Part shown: positions 19,858 to 30,190 of the stretch, in pieces
How the letters are laid out: the number at the start of each line of letters is the position of its first letter
How positions within the stretch are numbered: position 1 is the first letter of the stretch
Translations under genes and position numbers: made by a program
Notes under the pieces: generated by a model
The model's input: the letters and a program-made list of their open reading frames with translations, nothing else
Told to the model about the DNA's origin: nothing
The model's database searches: none
Source of the DNA: Mediterraneibacter faecis JCM 15917
GTDB lineage: Bacteria; Bacillota; Clostridia; Lachnospirales; Lachnospiraceae
Assembly (NCBI GenBank): GCA_001312505.1
Contig: BBDW01000005.1
Location: 62,001 to 126,000, forward strand
Direction: 5' to 3'
DNA length: 64,000 nt

Positions 19858-20627
19858 ATGCAGCATTTTTTTGCAGATCCATCCTGTGTGGACGGAGAAC
19901 AGATCCGTCTGGCAGGAAGTGATGTGAATCATATGAAGAATGTACTCCGCATGAAACCCGGTGAGGAAGTGTGGGTCAGTGATGGAGAGGGAATGGATTA
20001 CTTCTGCAGTGTGGAAGGTTATGAGGAGAAGGAAGCAGTCCTTCGTGTTGTGAAAAAAGAAGTGTCTCAGACAGAGCTGGCTTCCCATATGATCTTATTT
20101 CAGGGACTTCCGAAAGGGGGGGACAAGATGGAATGGATCGTACAGAAGGCAGTAGAGCTTGGAGCTTACAGTATTGTTCCATTTGCGGCAAAGCGCTCCG
20201 TTGTGAAACTGGATCAGAAGAAAGCCGGAAAGAAGAGAGAACGCTGGCAGCAATTGCCAAGGGGGCTGCGGAACAATCGAAGAGAGGAATTGTGCCACAA
20301 GTGCAGGATGTGATGAGCTTTCAGGAAGCAATGAATTACGCGAAAGAGCTGGATGTAGTGCTTGTTCCTTATGAACTGCAGGAAGGGATGAAAGCAACAG
20401 AAGCTGTCATAAGTAAGATTGAACCGGGACAGTCTGTCGGTATCTTTATCGGACCGGAAGGTGGGTTTGACGAGAGCGAGATCGAGCAGGCGGAAGAGGC
20501 CGGAGCGGTTCCAATCACACTTGGAAAGCGTATTTTAAGAACAGAGACAGCGGGACTTACAACATTGTCAATTCTGATGTATCATTTAGAATGCAGGGAA
20601 CAGTTGGACGATAAAAACATAAGATAA
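19858..20627 (+). CDS. rsmE: 16S rRNA m3U1498 methyltransferase RsmE, one frame break
   Basis: A SPOUT-fold enzyme that methylates U1498 of 16S rRNA. The N-terminal PUA-like part starts MQHFFADPSCVDGE. SPOUT motifs are FIGPEGGFDESEIEQA and LGKRILRTETAGLT. One G is missing at about 20250 (RWQ-AIAKGAAEQSKR should be continuous), which splits the frame; joined, it is about 256 residues. The G7 run 20116-20122 gives LPKGGDKMEW where relatives have one residue there. Confidence 0.88.
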
Positions 20628-20691
20628 TAGAAAGACGTTGCCAGTTGCAGACGCCTGTGAATGGTAACAGAGTTAGAAAAGGGAAGATAAA

Positions 20692-21852
20692 ATGGAAGCA
20701 TATTTGGATAATTCAGCCACAACCAGAGCATATCCGGAAGTGGGAGATCTTGTATATAAAGTAATGTGTCAGGATTATGGCAATCCATCCTCCATGCACC
20801 GAAAAGGTGTAGATGCGGAGCATTATGTAAAGGAAGCCAAGGAAACGATCGCAAAGGTTCTTAAGGTAAATGCGAAAGATATTTACTTTACATCAGGAGG
20901 AACAGAGAGTGATAATCTTGCACTGATCGGATGTGCAAGAGCAAACAGAAGAGCGGGAAATCACCTGATCACAACTTCAATCGAGCATCCTGCAATCTTA
21001 AATACAATGCGTTATCTGGAAGAAGAGGAAGGCTTCCGTGTGACATATCTTCCGGTAGATGCGAGTGGAAGAGTGAATCTGGAAGCATTGAAAGAAGCAC
21101 TTTGTCCGGAGACAATTCTCGTATCAGTTATGTATGTGAACAATGAGGTTGGAACACTTCAACCGATTGATGAAGCGGTAAAGATTGTAAAAGAGTATAA
21201 TTCTTCTATTCTTTTCCATTCGGATGCAGTGCAGGGATTTGGAAAATATCACATTTATCCAAAACGTCAGAAGATCGACCTGTTAAGTGCGAGTGGACAT
21301 AAGATTCATGGACCGAAGGGAACCGGATTTCTTTATGTGGGTGAAAAGGTGAAGATTAAACCGATTCTTTTCGGAGGAGGACAACAGAAGGATCTCCGTT
21401 CGGGTACAGAAAATGTTCCGGGAATTGCAGGGCTTGGACTTGCAACAAAGATGATCTATAATGATCTGGATATGAAAGTAGCTCTGATGCGTGAACTGAA
21501 GGATTATTTTATTGAGCAGGCAGGAAAGATTGAGAATACAACAGTCCATGGTCTGAAAGATGAAGGAAGTGCACCACATATCATCAGTCTTGGAATTGCA
21601 GGAATCCGAAGTGAGGTTCTTCTTCATACACTGGAAGATAAGGGGATTTATGTCTCATCAGGATCTGCATGTGCATCGAATCATCCGGCAGTAAGCGGTG
21701 TTCTCAGAAGCATTGGGGGGGCGGCACAGGAATATCTGGATGCGACGATTCGTTTCAGTATGTCAGAATTTACTACAAAAGAAGAAATTGACTACACGCT
21801 GGAAACACTATATAATTGTATACCGATGCTGAGAAAATATACGCGTCATTAA
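20692..21852 (+). CDS. Cysteine desulfurase (NifS/IscS class)
   Basis: A 386-residue PLP enzyme that takes sulfur from cysteine as a persulfide. The N-terminus MEAYLDNSATTRAYPEV is typical. The PLP lysine is in LSASGHKIHGPKG (about residue 202) and the sulfur-accepting Cys is in SSGSACASNHPAVSG. Its position directly before thiI suggests it feeds sulfur to ThiI for tRNA 4-thiouridine. The G7 run 21715-21721 makes RSIGGAAQEY, probably one glycine too many. Confidence 0.9.
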   Translation: MEAYLDNSATTRAYPEVGDLVYKVMCQDYGNPSSMHRKGVDAEHYVKEAKETIAKVLKVNAKDIYFTSGGTESDNLALIGCARANRRAGNHLITTSIEHPAILNTMRYLEEEEGFRVTYLPVDASGRVNLEALKEALCPETILVSVMYVNNEVGTLQPIDEAVKIVKEYNSSILFHSDAVQGFGKYHIYPKRQKIDLLSASGHKIHGPKGTGFLYVGEKVKIKPILFGGGQQKDLRSGTENVPGIAGLGLATKMIYNDLDMKVALMRELKDYFIEQAGKIENTTVHGLKDEGSAPHIISLGIAGIRSEVLLHTLEDKGIYVSSGSACASNHPAVSGVLRSIGGAAQEYLDATIRFSMSEFTTKEEIDYTLETLYNCIPMLRKYTRH

Positions 21853-21881
21853 TTGACGTCGATTCATAAAGGAGAAAAAGC

Positions 21882-23071
21882 ATGAAATTTCATTCATTTC
21901 TGATAAAATACGGCGAGATCGGAATTAAGGGAAAGAACCGTTATATCTTTGAAGATGCACTGGTACGTCAGATTCGTTATGCTCTGCAGGGCGTAGACGG
22001 AGAATTCCTTGTACACAAATGTCACGGAAGAGTCTACGTGGATTGTGATGGAGATTATGATTTTGATGAGACAGTAGAAAGCCTTCAGAAGGTATTTGGT
22101 ATTGTCGGAATCTGTCCGGTAGTCCGTGTACCGGTGGCTGAACTGGCACAGCTGAGAAAAGATGTTGTGGCATATGTGATGAGGCTTACGAAGAGAAGAA
22201 TATGACTTTCAAGGTTGATGCAAGAAGAGCAAAGAAGAGCTATCCTGCGAACTCTATGGAGATCAACTGTGAAGTTGGAGAAGCAATCCTGGATGCATTT
22301 CCGGAAATGAAAGTAGATGTTCATAAGCCGGAACTTCGTATCAATGTGGAGATCCGTGAAGAAGTTTATATCTATTCCAGAATTATTCCGGGACCGGGAG
22401 GTATGCCAATCGGGACAAACGGAAGCGCAATGCTGCTTCTGTCAGGAGGAATTGACAGTCCGGTTGCCGGATATATGGTATCCAAGCGTGGTGTTGAACT
22501 CGAGGCAACTTATTTCCATGCACCACCGTACACAAGTGAAAGAGCAAAAGAGAAGGTGGTTGATCTTGCAAGACTCGTTTCTGCTTATTCAGGACCGATC
22601 AAGCTTCATGTTGTCAACTTTACAGATATTCAGCTTTATATCTATGAGAAGTGTCCACATGATGAATTGACGATCATTATGCGTCGCTACATGATGAAGA
22701 TCGCAGAACATTTTGCAAAGAAAGACGGATGTCTTGGTCTGATCACAGGAGAGAGTATCGGTCAGGTAGCAAGCCAGACAATGCAGAGTCTTGCAGCGAC
22801 GAATGCAGTATGTACACTTCCGGTTTATCGTCCGCTGATCGGATTTGATAAGAAGGATATTGTAGAAATTTCTGAGAAGATCAATACCTATGAAACTTCA
22901 ATCCAGCCATTTGAGGATTGTTGTACAATTTTCGTTGCAAAACATCCGGTGACAAAGCCGAATATTGAACGAATTGAGAAGTCTGAGTTGAACCTTGCAG
23001 AAAAGATTGACGAACTGATGCAGACAGCAATTGATACTGTTGAGATCATTGAAGTGAAGCAGGGAGAATAA
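21882..23071 (+). CDS. thiI: tRNA sulfurtransferase ThiI, one frame break
   Basis: Makes 4-thiouridine at tRNA position 8 and can supply sulfur for thiamine. It starts MKFHSFLIKYGEIGIKGKNR, followed by a THUMP domain and then the PP-loop LLSGGIDSPVAGYMV. It lacks a C-terminal rhodanese extension, as in most Firmicutes. One G is lost at about 22180 (AYVM-EAYEEKNMTF), splitting the frame; joined, it is about 396 residues. The site AAAGGAG precedes the start. Confidence 0.9.
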
Positions 23072-23075
23072 TAGG

Positions 23076-23112
23076 AAAAAGAAAAGCTGCTCCAATGGAA
23101 CAGCTTTTCTTT
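23076..23112. terminator. Terminator after thiI
   Basis: AAAGAAAAGCTG..TCC pairs with GGA..CAGCTTTTCTTT around AAT. The stem is A/T-tailed on both sides, so it also suits the converging HPr-like gene. Confidence 0.78.
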
Positions 23113-23175
23113 ACTCTAAAAAATATGCGGACAAGCTACAAAAACAAAGTCCGCATGAATCGTATTCAGATAGAA

Positions 23176-23409
23176 TTATTTGATGATGTAAGCATCAAGT
23201 GCAGCAAGAATATCATCAACATTGCTGTCAGCGTGGATGTTCAGGTCGATCGGTTTGGAAAGATCAAGGCTGAAAATACCCATGATTGATTTGGCATCTA
23301 TAACATATCTTCCGGATACTAAATCGAAATCATTATCATATTTTGTGATAGTGTTAACGAATGATTTGACTTTGTCGATTGAGTTTAATGAAATCTGTAC
23401 TGTTTTCAT
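23176..23409 (-). CDS. HPr-like protein lacking the phosphoacceptor His
   Basis: A 77-residue protein with an HPr fold. SGRYVIDAKSIMGIFSLDLSK aligns with the Ser46 region of HPr (SIMGVMSLG). At the place of the His15 loop (GIHARPA) it reads NSIDKVKSF, so it cannot take part in the PTS phosphoryl relay. It may be a regulatory relative comparable to Crh. The start follows GAGGGA. It is monocistronic, between converging thiI and divergent mtaB. Confidence 0.75.
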   Translation of the reverse strand: MKTVQISLNSIDKVKSFVNTITKYDNDFDLVSGRYVIDAKSIMGIFSLDLSKPIDLNIHADSNVDDILAALDAYIIK

Positions 23410-23528
23410 TTGAAATCCCTCTTGAATTATACAATAAAATTGGCTTCTAAGCCTAGGTATATTCTACGGGATGCAGGTTCAAAAGTCAAGAAATTAACGA
23501 GATAAAAGGAAAAAAGAGGTAGAAATAA

Positions 23529-24884
23529 ATGAAGAAAGCAGCACTGCATAATTTGGGATGCAAAGTAAATGCCTATGAGACGGAAGCCATGCAGGAAATG
23601 CTTGAAAAAGCAGGGTATGAGATCGTTCCTTTCAAGGAAGGGGCAGACCTTTATGTAATCAATACATGTACTGTTACAAATATCGCGGACCGCAAGTCGA
23701 GACAGATGCTGCACCGGGCGAGAAAAATGAATCCGGATGCAGTTGTTGTCGCTGCAGGATGTTATGTCCAGGCGAAGGAAAAAGAGATTCAGGTGGATGA
23801 TTGCATTGACATTGTGCTTGGTAATAATAAGAAGCAGAATCTGATCGAAGCATTGGAAGAGTATGAAAGAACACACAATGCAGATTGCAACGTAACAGAA
23901 AATGAAAAGAATGCAAAGAACCAGGAAAACGACAGAAAAGCAGAGATCAAGATGGAAGAGATCGGAAAGACAAAAGAGTACGAGAATCTTCACCTGACGA
24001 AGCCGGGAGATCATACAAGAGCTTATATTAAAGTTCAGGATGGATGTAATCAGTTCTGCACATATTGTATCATTCCATATGCCCGTGGAAGAGTCCGCAG
24101 CCGTTCCATGGAAGATGTGCTTGATGAAGTACGTACACTGGCAGATAACGGATATAAGGAGGTTGTACTGACAGGAATTCATTTGAGCTCATATGGAATT
24201 GATTTTGATAAAGAATATCACCTTCTGGAATTGATCCGGGCAGTCCATGAGATTGATGGAATTGAAAGAATCCGTCTTGGCTCTTTGGAACCGGGGGGGA
24301 TCATCACAGAAGAATTTGCAGAAGGGATTGCAAAGCTTCCGAAGATGTGTCCGCATTTCCACCTGTCTCTGCAGAGCGGATGTGATGCAACATTAAAGCG
24401 TATGAACCGTAGATATACAAGCAGTGAATATGCGGAAAAATGTGAACTTCTCAGAAAATACTTCCCGAATCCGGCATTGACAACCGATGTGATTGTGGGA
24501 TTCCCAGGAGAGACAGAAGAAGAGTTCAAAGAGTCATATGATTTTGTGGACAGCATAGATTTCTATGAGACACATATTTTTAAATACTCCCGCCGTGAGG
24601 GGACAAAAGCAGCTGTGATGCCAGATCAGGTAGATGAACAGATCAAGGCAAAGAGAAGTGCACAATTAATTGAACTTGGTGAGAAAAAGCGTGCAGCATA
24701 TGAACAGAGTTTCCAGGGAAAAGAAGTGGAAGTACTTGTGGAAGAGGATCTGGAACTGAATGGAAAAGAAGTACAGACAGGTCATACGAAAGAATATATG
24801 AAAATTGCACTAGAGACAAATGAAAATCTCAAGAATAGTATCGTAAAAGTTCAAATTGGGAAGGATTCGCAAATTATACATTGA
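23529..24884 (+). CDS. mtaB: tRNA ct6A/t6A37 methylthiotransferase MtaB
   Basis: A 451-residue radical-SAM methylthiotransferase. The UPF0004 domain starts MKKAALHNLGCKVNAYE, with later Cys in NTCTVTN and AAGCYVQ. The radical SAM motif is CNQFCTYC, and a TRAM-like end follows. It methylthiolates t6A37 in tRNAs reading ANN codons. A charged insert (about residues 118-150) joins the first two domains. The G7 run 24293-24299 gives LEPGGIITEEF; relatives have one residue between Pro and Ile. Confidence 0.9.
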   Translation: MKKAALHNLGCKVNAYETEAMQEMLEKAGYEIVPFKEGADLYVINTCTVTNIADRKSRQMLHRARKMNPDAVVVAAGCYVQAKEKEIQVDDCIDIVLGNNKKQNLIEALEEYERTHNADCNVTENEKNAKNQENDRKAEIKMEEIGKTKEYENLHLTKPGDHTRAYIKVQDGCNQFCTYCIIPYARGRVRSRSMEDVLDEVRTLADNGYKEVVLTGIHLSSYGIDFDKEYHLLELIRAVHEIDGIERIRLGSLEPGGIITEEFAEGIAKLPKMCPHFHLSLQSGCDATLKRMNRRYTSSEYAEKCELLRKYFPNPALTTDVIVGFPGETEEEFKESYDFVDSIDFYETHIFKYSRREGTKAAVMPDQVDEQIKAKRSAQLIELGEKKRAAYEQSFQGKEVEVLVEEDLELNGKEVQTGHTKEYMKIALETNENLKNSIVKVQIGKDSQIIH

Positions 24885-25018
24885 ATTTTGAATTCGGTTA
24901 TATTAGAATTATAAGTAGGGTTTCTGGGTTTCCAGAGCGTTTTGCGCTGTTTGACAGAACAACAGCAAAGCCCTTCGGAAGAAGGAAATAGATACAAGAA
25001 AGAGAAGGAGGAAGAAAG

Positions 25019-25282
25019 ATGAGTGATTTAAGTAGTACTCAGTTCTTTCAGGTAGAGCCGGGTCCGCAGATTTCTGCGAAGGATATTTTTGAGATCGTAT
25101 ACAAGGCTCTGAAAGAAAAAGGATACAATCCGGTGAATCAGATTGTTGGATATATCATGTCAGGAGATCCGACATATATTACAAGTTTTAACGGAGCAAG
25201 AAGCCTGATCATGAAGGTGGAACGTGATGAACTGGTAGAAGAACTGTTGAAAGCGTATATTGAGCATAATGCGTGGGAATAA
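25019..25282 (+). CDS. ireB: IreB family regulatory phosphoprotein
   Basis: An 87-residue protein with the family signature [25 protein letters not shown] and [18 protein letters not shown]. In Enterococcus, IreB is a target of the IreK Ser/Thr kinase and controls cephalosporin tolerance. It heads the usual Firmicute order ireB-ruvX-yrzB. The start follows GGAGGAAG. Confidence 0.92.
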   Translation: MSDLSSTQFFQVEPGPQISAKDIFEIVYKALKEKGYNPVNQIVGYIMSGDPTYITSFNGARSLIMKVERDELVEELLKAYIEHNAWE

Positions 25283-25289
25283 TCAGACA

Positions 25290-25727
25290 ATGAGAGTAAT
25301 GGGACTGGACTATGGGACGAAGACTGTAGGTGTTGCTATCAGCGACCCGCTCGGACTTACGGCCCAGGGAATTGAGACAATACAACGGAAAGAGGAGAAC
25401 AAGCTGCGCCGTACCTGTGCGAGGATTGAAGAATTGATCAAAGAATATCAGGTAGAGAAGATCGTGCTTGGATTTCCAAAACATATGAATAATGATATCG
25501 GGGAGCGTGCACAGAAGTCATTAGAATTTCGTGACATGCTGGTTCGTCGTACAGGACTGGAAGTGATCATGTGGGACGAGAGACTTACGACAGTAGCGGC
25601 AGAGCAGACACTGATCGAGAGTGGTGTGAGAAGAGAAAATAGAAAGCAATATGTCGATAAGATTGCTGCTGTGTTCATTCTCCAGGGATATTTAGATTCG
25701 ATTTATATGCAGAAAACAGCAGAATAG
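25290..25727 (+). CDS. ruvX: Holliday junction resolvase-like protein RuvX/YqgF
   Basis: About 145 residues from the ATG at 25290 ([19 protein letters not shown]). The RNase H-like acidic motif is in LDYG, followed by VLGFPKHMN and [12 protein letters not shown]. It takes part in 16S rRNA 5'-end maturation or junction processing. It follows ireB by eight bases and no clear ribosome site is seen, so translation coupling is likely. Upstream in-frame starts exist. Confidence 0.88.
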   Translation: MRVMGLDYGTKTVGVAISDPLGLTAQGIETIQRKEENKLRRTCARIEELIKEYQVEKIVLGFPKHMNNDIGERAQKSLEFRDMLVRRTGLEVIMWDERLTTVAAEQTLIESGVRRENRKQYVDKIAAVFILQGYLDSIYMQKTAE

Positions 25728-25738
25728 AGGAAAATCAT

Positions 25739-25999
25739 ATGGAAAAGGCAAAGTTTACTTTTAGTGATGGAAGTGGAGCAGATGAGTTCTTTGTACTTGA
25801 AGAGACAAAGATCAATGGTTCCGCGTATATTCTTGTAGTTGATTCAGAAGAAGATGACGCAGAATGCCTGATTCTCAGAGAAGTTGAAGAATCAAAAGAC
25901 GCAGAGAAGACGTATGAGATCGTGGAAGACGATACAGAGCTGATGGCAGTTTCCAAAGTATTTGAGGAATTGCTGGAAGACGTCGATATTGAGATGTAA
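25739..25999 (+). CDS. DUF1292 protein (YrzB-like)
   Basis: An 86-residue, very acidic protein (MEKAKFTFSDGSGADEFFVLEET). It has the DUF1292 pattern of a Glu/Asp-rich body and an AYILVVDSEEDDAECLILRE core. It always lies after ruvX in Firmicutes, as here (11-base gap). Its function is unknown. Confidence 0.85.
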   Translation: MEKAKFTFSDGSGADEFFVLEETKINGSAYILVVDSEEDDAECLILREVEESKDAEKTYEIVEDDTELMAVSKVFEELLEDVDIEM

Positions 26000-26118
26000 T
26001 TACATGAAAGAAATACGAATGTAAGAGAAACTGCAGACAGGAATACTTTTCTCACTTTTGCAGAAGTGTCAGAAAAAAGTCTGGAGTTCTTTTTACAATA
26101 TAGATAGGAGGCAGACAG

Positions 26119-26589
26119 ATGGAAGCAGATAAGACACAGAAGCTTCTGAAAGAGAGGTTAAAGGAAAAGGGGGGGCTGAAGGTGACTCACCAGAGACTGC
26201 TTGTTCTGTCCGTACTTGAAGAGAACAGTGGGAGTCATATGACAGCGGAAGATATCTATGATCTGGTATCAGAGGATTATCCGGAGATTGGGCTTGCCAC
26301 AGTATACAGAACATTACAGCTTTTGTGGGATATGCAGCTGGTAGACAGGATTAATTTTGGGGGGGATGGATGTGTGCGCTATGAGATCGGACATTTACTG
26401 AATGGGGGGGAGACAAAGCACAATCATCATCACCTGATTTGTAAGAGATGTAACAAGGTAATGCCGTTTGATGATGACCTTCTGGAGAGTCTGGAAGATC
26501 ATATCGAGAAGGCAACCGGCTTCCATGTCCTGGACCACGAACTGAAATTCTACGGACTGTGTAAAGACTGTATGAAGAAACAGAGATAG
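26119..26589 (+). CDS. Fur-family metal-dependent repressor
   Basis: A 156-residue Fur/PerR/Zur-type protein. The winged helix is KVTHQRLLVLSVLEE..DIYDLVSEDYPEIGLATVYRTL. Metal sites include the HNHHHL stretch, and the structural zinc pairs are CKRCNK and CKDCMK. Which metal it senses cannot be told from the sequence. Three G7 runs (26169, 26359, 26404) each seem to add a glycine (EKGGLKV, FGGDGC, LNGGETK). Confidence 0.87.
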   Translation: MEADKTQKLLKERLKEKGGLKVTHQRLLVLSVLEENSGSHMTAEDIYDLVSEDYPEIGLATVYRTLQLLWDMQLVDRINFGGDGCVRYEIGHLLNGGETKHNHHHLICKRCNKVMPFDDDLLESLEDHIEKATGFHVLDHELKFYGLCKDCMKKQR

Positions 26590-26605
26590 TGGAGGTGTAT
26601 ATTTT

Positions 26606-28276
26606 TTGAAAAAACAGAATAATGGAAAATTGCGTATCATACCGCTTGGAGGTCTGGAACAGATCGGTATGAACATTACTGCGTTTGAGTATGAAGACAG
26701 TATTGTTGTTGTAGACTGTGGTCTTGCGTTCCCGGAAGATGATATGCTTGGAATCGACCTTGTAATTCCGGATGTAACCTACCTGAAAGATAATATTTCC
26801 AAGGTAAAGGGATTTGTTATCACGCACGGTCATGAGGACCATATCGGTGCATTGCCGTATGTACTCAAAGAGATCAACATTCCGATTTATACAACCAAGC
26901 TTACAATGGGAATCATTGAGAACAAGCTGAAGGAGCATAATCTGCTTCGTGGAACGAAGAGAAAGGTTGTACGTCACGGTCAGTCAATCAATCTTGGAAA
27001 GTTCCGGATTGAATTTATCAAGACGAACCACAGTATCCAGGATGCGTCCGCACTGGCAATCTATTCACCGGCAGGTGTTGTTGTCCACACAGGAGACTTC
27101 AAGGTTGATTATACTCCGGTATTTGGAGATGCGATCGACCTGCAGCGTTTTGCTGAGATTGGTAAGAAAGGCGTGCTGGCACTGATGTCTGACAGTACGA
27201 ATGCAGAGCGAAAAGGATTTACGCAGTCAGAACGTACAGTAGGTATCACATTTGATCACATTTTTGCAGAGCATCAGAATACAAGACTGATCATTGCGAC
27301 ATTTGCTTCGAATGTTGACCGTGTACAGCAGATCATCAACTCTGCTTATAAGTATGGCAGAAAGGTTGTTGTAGAAGGTCGCAGTATGGTGAATATCATT
27401 TCTACAGCATCAGAATTAGGATATCTGAATGTACCGGATAATACATTGATTGAGATTGATCAGATGAAGAATTATCCACCGGAGAAGATGGTGCTGATCA
27501 CAACAGGAAGCCAGGGAGAATCTATGGCTGCACTGTCAAGAATGGCAGCTGACGTACACCGCAAGGTTACAATTCAGCCGAATGATACGATCATTTTCAG
27601 CTCAAACCCGATTCCTGGAAATGAGAAATCGGTTTCACGTGTGATCAATGAACTCTCTGCAAAGGGAGCAGAAGTTATTTTCCAGGATGCTCATGTATCA
27701 GGACATGCCTGTCAGGAAGAATTGAAGTTGATCTATTCTCTTGTAAAACCGAAATATGCGATTCCGGTGCATGGTGAATACCGCCATCTGAAAGCAAACG
27801 CCGGTGTTGCGAAGAGCCTTGGAATTCCGAAAGAGAATGTATTTATTATGCAGTCCGGTGAAGTACTTGAATTGTGTGATGATTACGCTAAGGTTGTAGA
27901 TAAGGTTCATACAGGAGCAATTCTGGTAGACGGACTTGGTGTTGGAGATGTTGGAAATATCGTTCTTCGAGACAGACAGCATCTTGCAGAAGATGGTATC
28001 ATTATTGTAGTTCTTACATTAGAGAGAAGAACGAACCGCCTGCTTGCAGGACCGGATATCGTATCAAGAGGATTTGTCTATGTCAGAGAGTCAGAGGAGC
28101 TGATGGATGATGCAAGAAAGGCTGTTTCAGAAGCACTTGAGAAATGCCTGAAAGGAAGACATACAGACTGGAATAAGATCAAGCTTGTGATCCGTGATGC
28201 AATGAATGACTATATCTGGAAGAAGACAAAGAGAAGACCAATGGTGATCCCGATCATCATGGATGTGGATGTGTAA
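26606..28276 (+). CDS. Ribonuclease J
   Basis: A 556-residue metallo-beta-lactamase/beta-CASP ribonuclease, endo- and 5'-3' exonuclease of mRNA. The catalytic motif is THGHEDHIGA (about residue 74-83). Later motifs are HTGDFKVDYTP, SDSTNAERKG, GSQGE and VHGEYRHL. The start is TTG at 26606, supported by GTGGAGGTG 8-10 bases upstream. The following gene starts four bases after its stop. Confidence 0.93.
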   Translation: MKKQNNGKLRIIPLGGLEQIGMNITAFEYEDSIVVVDCGLAFPEDDMLGIDLVIPDVTYLKDNISKVKGFVITHGHEDHIGALPYVLKEINIPIYTTKLTMGIIENKLKEHNLLRGTKRKVVRHGQSINLGKFRIEFIKTNHSIQDASALAIYSPAGVVVHTGDFKVDYTPVFGDAIDLQRFAEIGKKGVLALMSDSTNAERKGFTQSERTVGITFDHIFAEHQNTRLIIATFASNVDRVQQIINSAYKYGRKVVVEGRSMVNIISTASELGYLNVPDNTLIEIDQMKNYPPEKMVLITTGSQGESMAALSRMAADVHRKVTIQPNDTIIFSSNPIPGNEKSVSRVINELSAKGAEVIFQDAHVSGHACQEELKLIYSLVKPKYAIPVHGEYRHLKANAGVAKSLGIPKENVFIMQSGEVLELCDDYAKVVDKVHTGAILVDGLGVGDVGNIVLRDRQHLAEDGIIIVVLTLERRTNRLLAGPDIVSRGFVYVRESEELMDDARKAVSEALEKCLKGRHTDWNKIKLVIRDAMNDYIWKKTKRRPMVIPIIMDVDV

Positions 28277-28279
28277 GAT

Positions 28280-28933
28280 ATGATAGTAGATGAACGTATT
28301 ATTACATTCATCAATTCTATGGATACAGAGAACAGTGAAATACTGGAGACAATTGAACAGGAAGCGCTGGCGGCGGATGTACCGATCATCCGACGAGAGA
28401 TGCAGAGCTTCCTGGAGGTTCTCCTTTTGATGAAAAAACCTATGCGCGTTCTGGAAGTCGGAACTGCCGTAGGTTTCTCTGCGTTATTGATGAGTGATTA
28501 CCTGCCGGAAGGTGGACATATAACAACAATAGAGAATTATGAGAAGAGAATCCCGATTGCGAGGGAGAATTTCCGCAGAGCGGGAAAGGAAGATAAGATT
28601 ACTCTGATTGAAGGAGATGCGACAGAAGTTCTTGCGGAAATGGAAGGAACTTTTGATTTTATCTTTATGGATGCAGCGAAAGGGCAATATATTCATTATC
28701 TTCCGAATGTGTTGCGACTGCTTTCGGATGGAGGCTGTCTTGTGTCAGACAATGTGATGCAGGATGGGGATATCATAGAATCCCGTTTTGCGGTAGAACG
28801 CAGAAATCGTACAATACATGCGAGAATGCGGGAATATCTGTATGAATTGAAACACAGAGAGGATCTGGTCACATCTATTATTCCGCTTGGAGATGGTGTG
28901 GCAGTGAGCATAAAACAAGGAGTAGAAAAATGA
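28280..28933 (+). CDS. trmR: tRNA 5-hydroxyuridine methyltransferase TrmR-like
   Basis: A 217-residue class I O-methyltransferase with EVGTAVGFSALLM (SAM motif I), TTIENYE (motif II) and FIFMDAAKGQYIHYLP. By homology with B. subtilis YrrM/TrmR it makes 5-methoxyuridine at tRNA U34. It overlaps the next gene (a U32 protein of the TrhP type) by four bases, which supports the tRNA role because the U32 proteins make the hydroxyuridine substrate. Confidence 0.82.
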   Translation: MIVDERIITFINSMDTENSEILETIEQEALAADVPIIRREMQSFLEVLLLMKKPMRVLEVGTAVGFSALLMSDYLPEGGHITTIENYEKRIPIARENFRRAGKEDKITLIEGDATEVLAEMEGTFDFIFMDAAKGQYIHYLPNVLRLLSDGGCLVSDNVMQDGDIIESRFAVERRNRTIHARMREYLYELKHREDLVTSIIPLGDGVAVSIKQGVEK

Positions 28934-30174
28934 GTAGACCGATCGAACTATTGATCCCGGCGAGCAGCCTGGAAGTGTTAAAAACAGCTGTAATTTTCGG
29001 TGCTGATGCAGTATATATCGGAGGAGAAGCATTTGGGTTGCGTGCGAAAGCAAAAAATTTCTCTATGGAAGAAATGAAAGAGGGAATAGAATTCGCACAT
29101 GCACATGATGTAAAAGTGTATGTTACAGCAAATATTCTTGCCCACAACGATGATCTTGAAGGGGTAAGAGAATATTTTGAAGAGTTGAGAGAGATTAAAC
29201 CTGATGCACTGATCATTGCGGATCCGGGAGTGTTTGAGATTGCAAAAGAGGTATGTCCTGAGATTGAGCGTCATATCAGTACACAGGCGAATAACACAAA
29301 CTATGCAACTTATAACTTTTGGTATCGACAGGGTGCAAGTCGTGTGGTTTCAGCAAGAGAATTGTCTCTGAAAGAGATTAAGGAGATCAGAGAAAGAATT
29401 CCGGAAGATCTTGAGATTGAGACATTTGTCCATGGAGCAATGTGTATCTCTTATTCCGGACGCTGCCTTCTGAGTAATTATTTTACAGGAAGGGACGCAA
29501 ACCAGGGGGCATGTACACATCCATGCCGTTGGAAGTATGCAGTAGTCGAGGAAAAGAGACCGGGAGAATATCTTCCGGTCTATGAGAATGAACGCGGAAC
29601 TTACATCTTTAATTCAAAAGATCTTTGTATGATCGAGCATATTCCGGAATTAATTGATGCGGGAATTGACAGTTTTAAGATCGAAGGACGAATGAAAACA
29701 GCACTTTATGTTGCAACAGTGGCGAGAACTTACCGTAAAGCAATTGATGATTATCAGAAAGATCCAGAGCTTTACAAGAAGAACATGCCTTGGTATCTGG
29801 ATCAGATTTCAAACTGTACTTATCGTCAGTTTACGACTGGATTTTTCTTTGGAAAACCAGATCATGAGACACAGATTTATGACAATAATACATATATCCG
29901 AGAGTATACTTATCTTGGAATTGTCGGGGCTGTTGAGAATGGGCTTGCAAGAATTGAACAGCGCAATAAGTTTTCTGTAGGTGAGACAATTGAGATTATG
30001 AAGCCGGACGGAAGTAATGTTGAGGCAAAGGTTCTCCGGATCCTGAATGAGGATGGAGAGGAACAGGAAAGTGCACCGCATTCAAAGCAGGTTCTTCATG
30101 TAGAACTGAGCGAGACACCAGCTCAGTACGATCTTCTCAGAAGACAGGAAGAGGATAAAGAAGTTAATTCATAG
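28930..30174 (+). CDS. U32-family protein, tRNA U34 hydroxylation (TrhP-like)
   Basis: 414 residues with the U32 signature ETFVHGAMCISYSGRCLLSNY and downstream Cys (NQGACTHPCRWKY). Earlier motifs are LIPASSLEVLKTAVIFGADAVYIGG. It was once called a collagenase, but the family hydroxylates U34 with prephenate as donor in E. coli and Bacillus. A single copy here contrasts with the pair trhP1/trhP2 of Bacillus. A G5 run in QGACTH is in its normal place and length. Confidence 0.82.
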   Translation: MSRPIELLIPASSLEVLKTAVIFGADAVYIGGEAFGLRAKAKNFSMEEMKEGIEFAHAHDVKVYVTANILAHNDDLEGVREYFEELREIKPDALIIADPGVFEIAKEVCPEIERHISTQANNTNYATYNFWYRQGASRVVSARELSLKEIKEIRERIPEDLEIETFVHGAMCISYSGRCLLSNYFTGRDANQGACTHPCRWKYAVVEEKRPGEYLPVYENERGTYIFNSKDLCMIEHIPELIDAGIDSFKIEGRMKTALYVATVARTYRKAIDDYQKDPELYKKNMPWYLDQISNCTYRQFTTGFFFGKPDHETQIYDNNTYIREYTYLGIVGAVENGLARIEQRNKFSVGETIEIMKPDGSNVEAKVLRILNEDGEEQESAPHSKQVLHVELSETPAQYDLLRRQEEDKEVNS

Positions 30175-30190
30175 AAGAGTCTTAGAAAGT

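Noticed and set aside
24885..25018. Hairpin GCTGTT/AACAGC before ireB as a riboswitch
   Set aside because: Only a six-base stem, with no known aptamer features; it is probably incidental.
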